This document shows positions 5,166-6,464 of a stretch of 6,464 bases of DNA, in pieces (within the stretch, counting starts at the first letter, position 1; each line of letters starts with the position of its first letter). Location of the stretch: assembly GCA_943330985.1 (NCBI GenBank), contig CALQJV010000076.1:1-6464 (forward strand), given 5' to 3'. The DNA is from Chitinophaga pinensis (GTDB lineage Bacteria > Bacteroidota > Bacteroidia > M30B66). Position numbers and translations under genes: made by a program. The notes under the pieces were generated by a model. It had not been told where the DNA came from. It saw only the letters and a program-made list of their open reading frames with translations, and made no database searches.

Positions 5166-6464
5166 TTCGAATTCCCTCTTCTATTACAACTGCATTTATT
5201 CCGTGAAAAAAAGCGAATCCCTGATTATACCAGTGACCTGCGCTTGATGATAAATCTGTATAAAATATCGTTTGAGGGATGTGCTTAATTGCAGGGATTT
5301 GCAATGTATCTTGAGAGGAAACACTCGCATGTTGTGCAACTAAATCATTCCGTAAATCGAGTTCTTTTCGATAAAACGCAAGTTCTTTTAAATCGAAAAG
5401 TGCAGTTCGTAAATTACTGGAATAACTAGCTTGAAACAACAAAACAAGTGCAATGAATGAAGCCAAAATTGTTTGAGATGAACTCCGTTTATAAATTAAA
5501 TCGAACAGCACATTAAATAGAAAATACCCGGCAATAAAAAGATAAAGAAAAATAACATTTAATAATCGCTCGGGTAGGTTTGTCATGCCTGTTGCATAAA
5601 TAAAAGGAAAAAACAACAGGGGAATCATAAAGATTGACAGCGCAGAAAACACCTTCAATTTAATTGAAAACTGAATATTGCCAGAAGGATTTAACAAAGT
5701 TATAGCAAGCCAAACAAGCAAAATAGGCGTAGATCGAAACCAATCTTTTATATAATGAATCGTTTTTTGAAAACTCTCATTAATAGAAAATAAAAAATCT
5801 CGGGCTGGATGATGCGCTTCGAGTAAAAAGAAATTCGAACGTTGCATATTTCCTGGGGTAAGCAATGCAATAGCTGCACCAATTAAAAAAGCAATTATTG
5901 CAAAATAGCAAAAGCTTTCTCTATTACTTTTTATAAATGCAAATAAAATTAACCATGCCATGATGAGTATGTTAATTTCATTTGTACCTGCAATTATAAA
6001 GGGTAATAAAACAATGAGTATTCTATCGATTTTGGATTTAGATTCTTTCTCGATTAACATATACCATAACAGCATAAAAACCAAGCCGGGTAAATACACC
6101 CATGATCCCGTAAACCAATATAGAAGTTCAACAGGACTGGGCAAATAGCATAAAATAAAACCCGTAATTAAAGAAAAACCAATAATTAATTCATTCGATA
6201 AAGTCCGTTTTTTATGTGCGATTTTAGTAATTAAAAATGGAATAAATAAGAAAACATATATTTGAATTGTATTTAAAAATACAGGTCCCCATTGCTCACT
6301 AAAATTTAGTGGGTTTAATAAAAAAACGATGAGGTAGGAAATAAATCGCCCTCCCCAGTGTAAATAGGTTTCTTTAATGGCTCCCCAAAATCCCATCTTT
6401 TGAACAAGTGCGTAATCGGCATAGTCGTCGGATGAAGCGACTCCATAAAATCCTAAGTAGATAA
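5158..6464 (-). CDS. Polytopic membrane protein, DUF6056 / GT-C glycosyltransferase-like (partial, N-terminus beyond right edge)
   Basis: The frame contains an ATG at 6396 but stays open upstream to the window edge, adding 22 residues (IYLGFYGVASSDDYADYALVQK). These include the acidic DDY expected in the first outside loop of GT-C-like proteins, so 6396 is not the true start; 434 residues are visible. About ten hydrophobic segments follow. Motifs (numbered from the first visible residue) include SDDYADY (11-17), HWGGRF (35-40), YWFTGSWVYLPG (115-126), AGTNE (158-162), LTPGNMQR (201-208) and NLPERLLN (295-302). The C-terminal 80 residues are soluble (FYRKELDLRNDL, FYTDLSSSAGHWYNQGFAFF). This pattern recalls DUF6056-type proteins, which resemble lipid-linked sugar glycosyltransferases of surface polysaccharide pathways; activity is not demonstrated. 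The gene is convergent with the aminotransferase gene, the two stop regions overlapping by 8 bases, so no separate terminator fits between them. A 10-base palindrome AATTCGAATT (5164-5173) lies there. Confidence 0.75.
   Translation of the reverse strand, partial: IYLGFYGVASSDDYADYALVQKMGFWGAIKETYLHWGGRFISYLIVFLLNPLNFSEQWGPVFLNTIQIYVFLFIPFLITKIAHKKRTLSNELIIGFSLITGFILCYLPSPVELLYWFTGSWVYLPGLVFMLLWYMLIEKESKSKIDRILIVLLPFIIAGTNEINILIMAWLILFAFIKSNRESFCYFAIIAFLIGAAIALLTPGNMQRSNFFLLEAHHPARDFLFSINESFQKTIHYIKDWFRSTPILLVWLAITLLNPSGNIQFSIKLKVFSALSIFMIPLLFFPFIYATGMTNLPERLLNVIFLYLFIAGYFLFNVLFDLIYKRSSSQTILASFIALVLLFQASYSSNLRTALFDLKELAFYRKELDLRNDLVAQHASVSSQDTLQIPAIKHIPQTIFYTDLSSSAGHWYNQGFAFFHGINAVVIEEGIRIK

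Noticed and set aside
5960..6148. 62-codon plus-strand frame opposite the membrane protein gene
   Set aside because: It is antisense to transmembrane segments of a well-supported gene and shows no features.

Overview
The window is AT-rich bacterial DNA and most resembles a member of the Bacteroidota. The start codons lack clear Shine-Dalgarno sequences, the only promoter-like match fits the Bacteroidota TTTG / TAnnTTTG pattern, and the outer-membrane and DsbA-family proteins have the look of that phylum. No RNA gene, insertion sequence, CRISPR array or attachment site was recognised. All functional calls come from reading motifs by eye; no database search was possible.

Left part (1-1691, minus strand): three closely spaced genes transcribed leftwards. 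In order of transcription they are an outer-membrane beta-barrel porin-like protein (624-1691), a very short PstS-like periplasmic substrate-binding protein (153-611), and the N-terminus of a membrane-anchored protein, probably a sensor, that runs off the left edge (1-141). Gaps are 12 and 11 bases. No ABC permease or ATPase is visible, so the set looks more like a channel plus ligand-binder plus sensor module than a complete transporter.

Middle (1692-1996): a 305-base divergent intergenic region that should carry the promoters for both gene groups. One reasonable promoter candidate is seen for the rightward genes.

Centre right (1997-5165, plus strand): a two-gene operon and the most unusual part of the window. 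The first gene encodes a 662-residue fusion of a cytoplasmic DsbA/SpxH-like thioredoxin-fold protein (CxxC, cis-Pro) with a complete class A FAD-dependent monooxygenase (GxGxxG, DG and GD motifs). Four bases after its stop comes a PLP-dependent fold-type I aminotransferase or lyase. The pair suggests an uncharacterised small-molecule modification pathway (redox, hydroxylation, amino-group chemistry); its substrate cannot be read from the sequence.

Right end (5158-6464, minus strand): a polytopic membrane protein resembling the DUF6056 / GT-C glycosyltransferase-like group. Its reading frame stays open to the right edge, so its true start is outside the window. It converges on the aminotransferase gene with an 8-base tail overlap.
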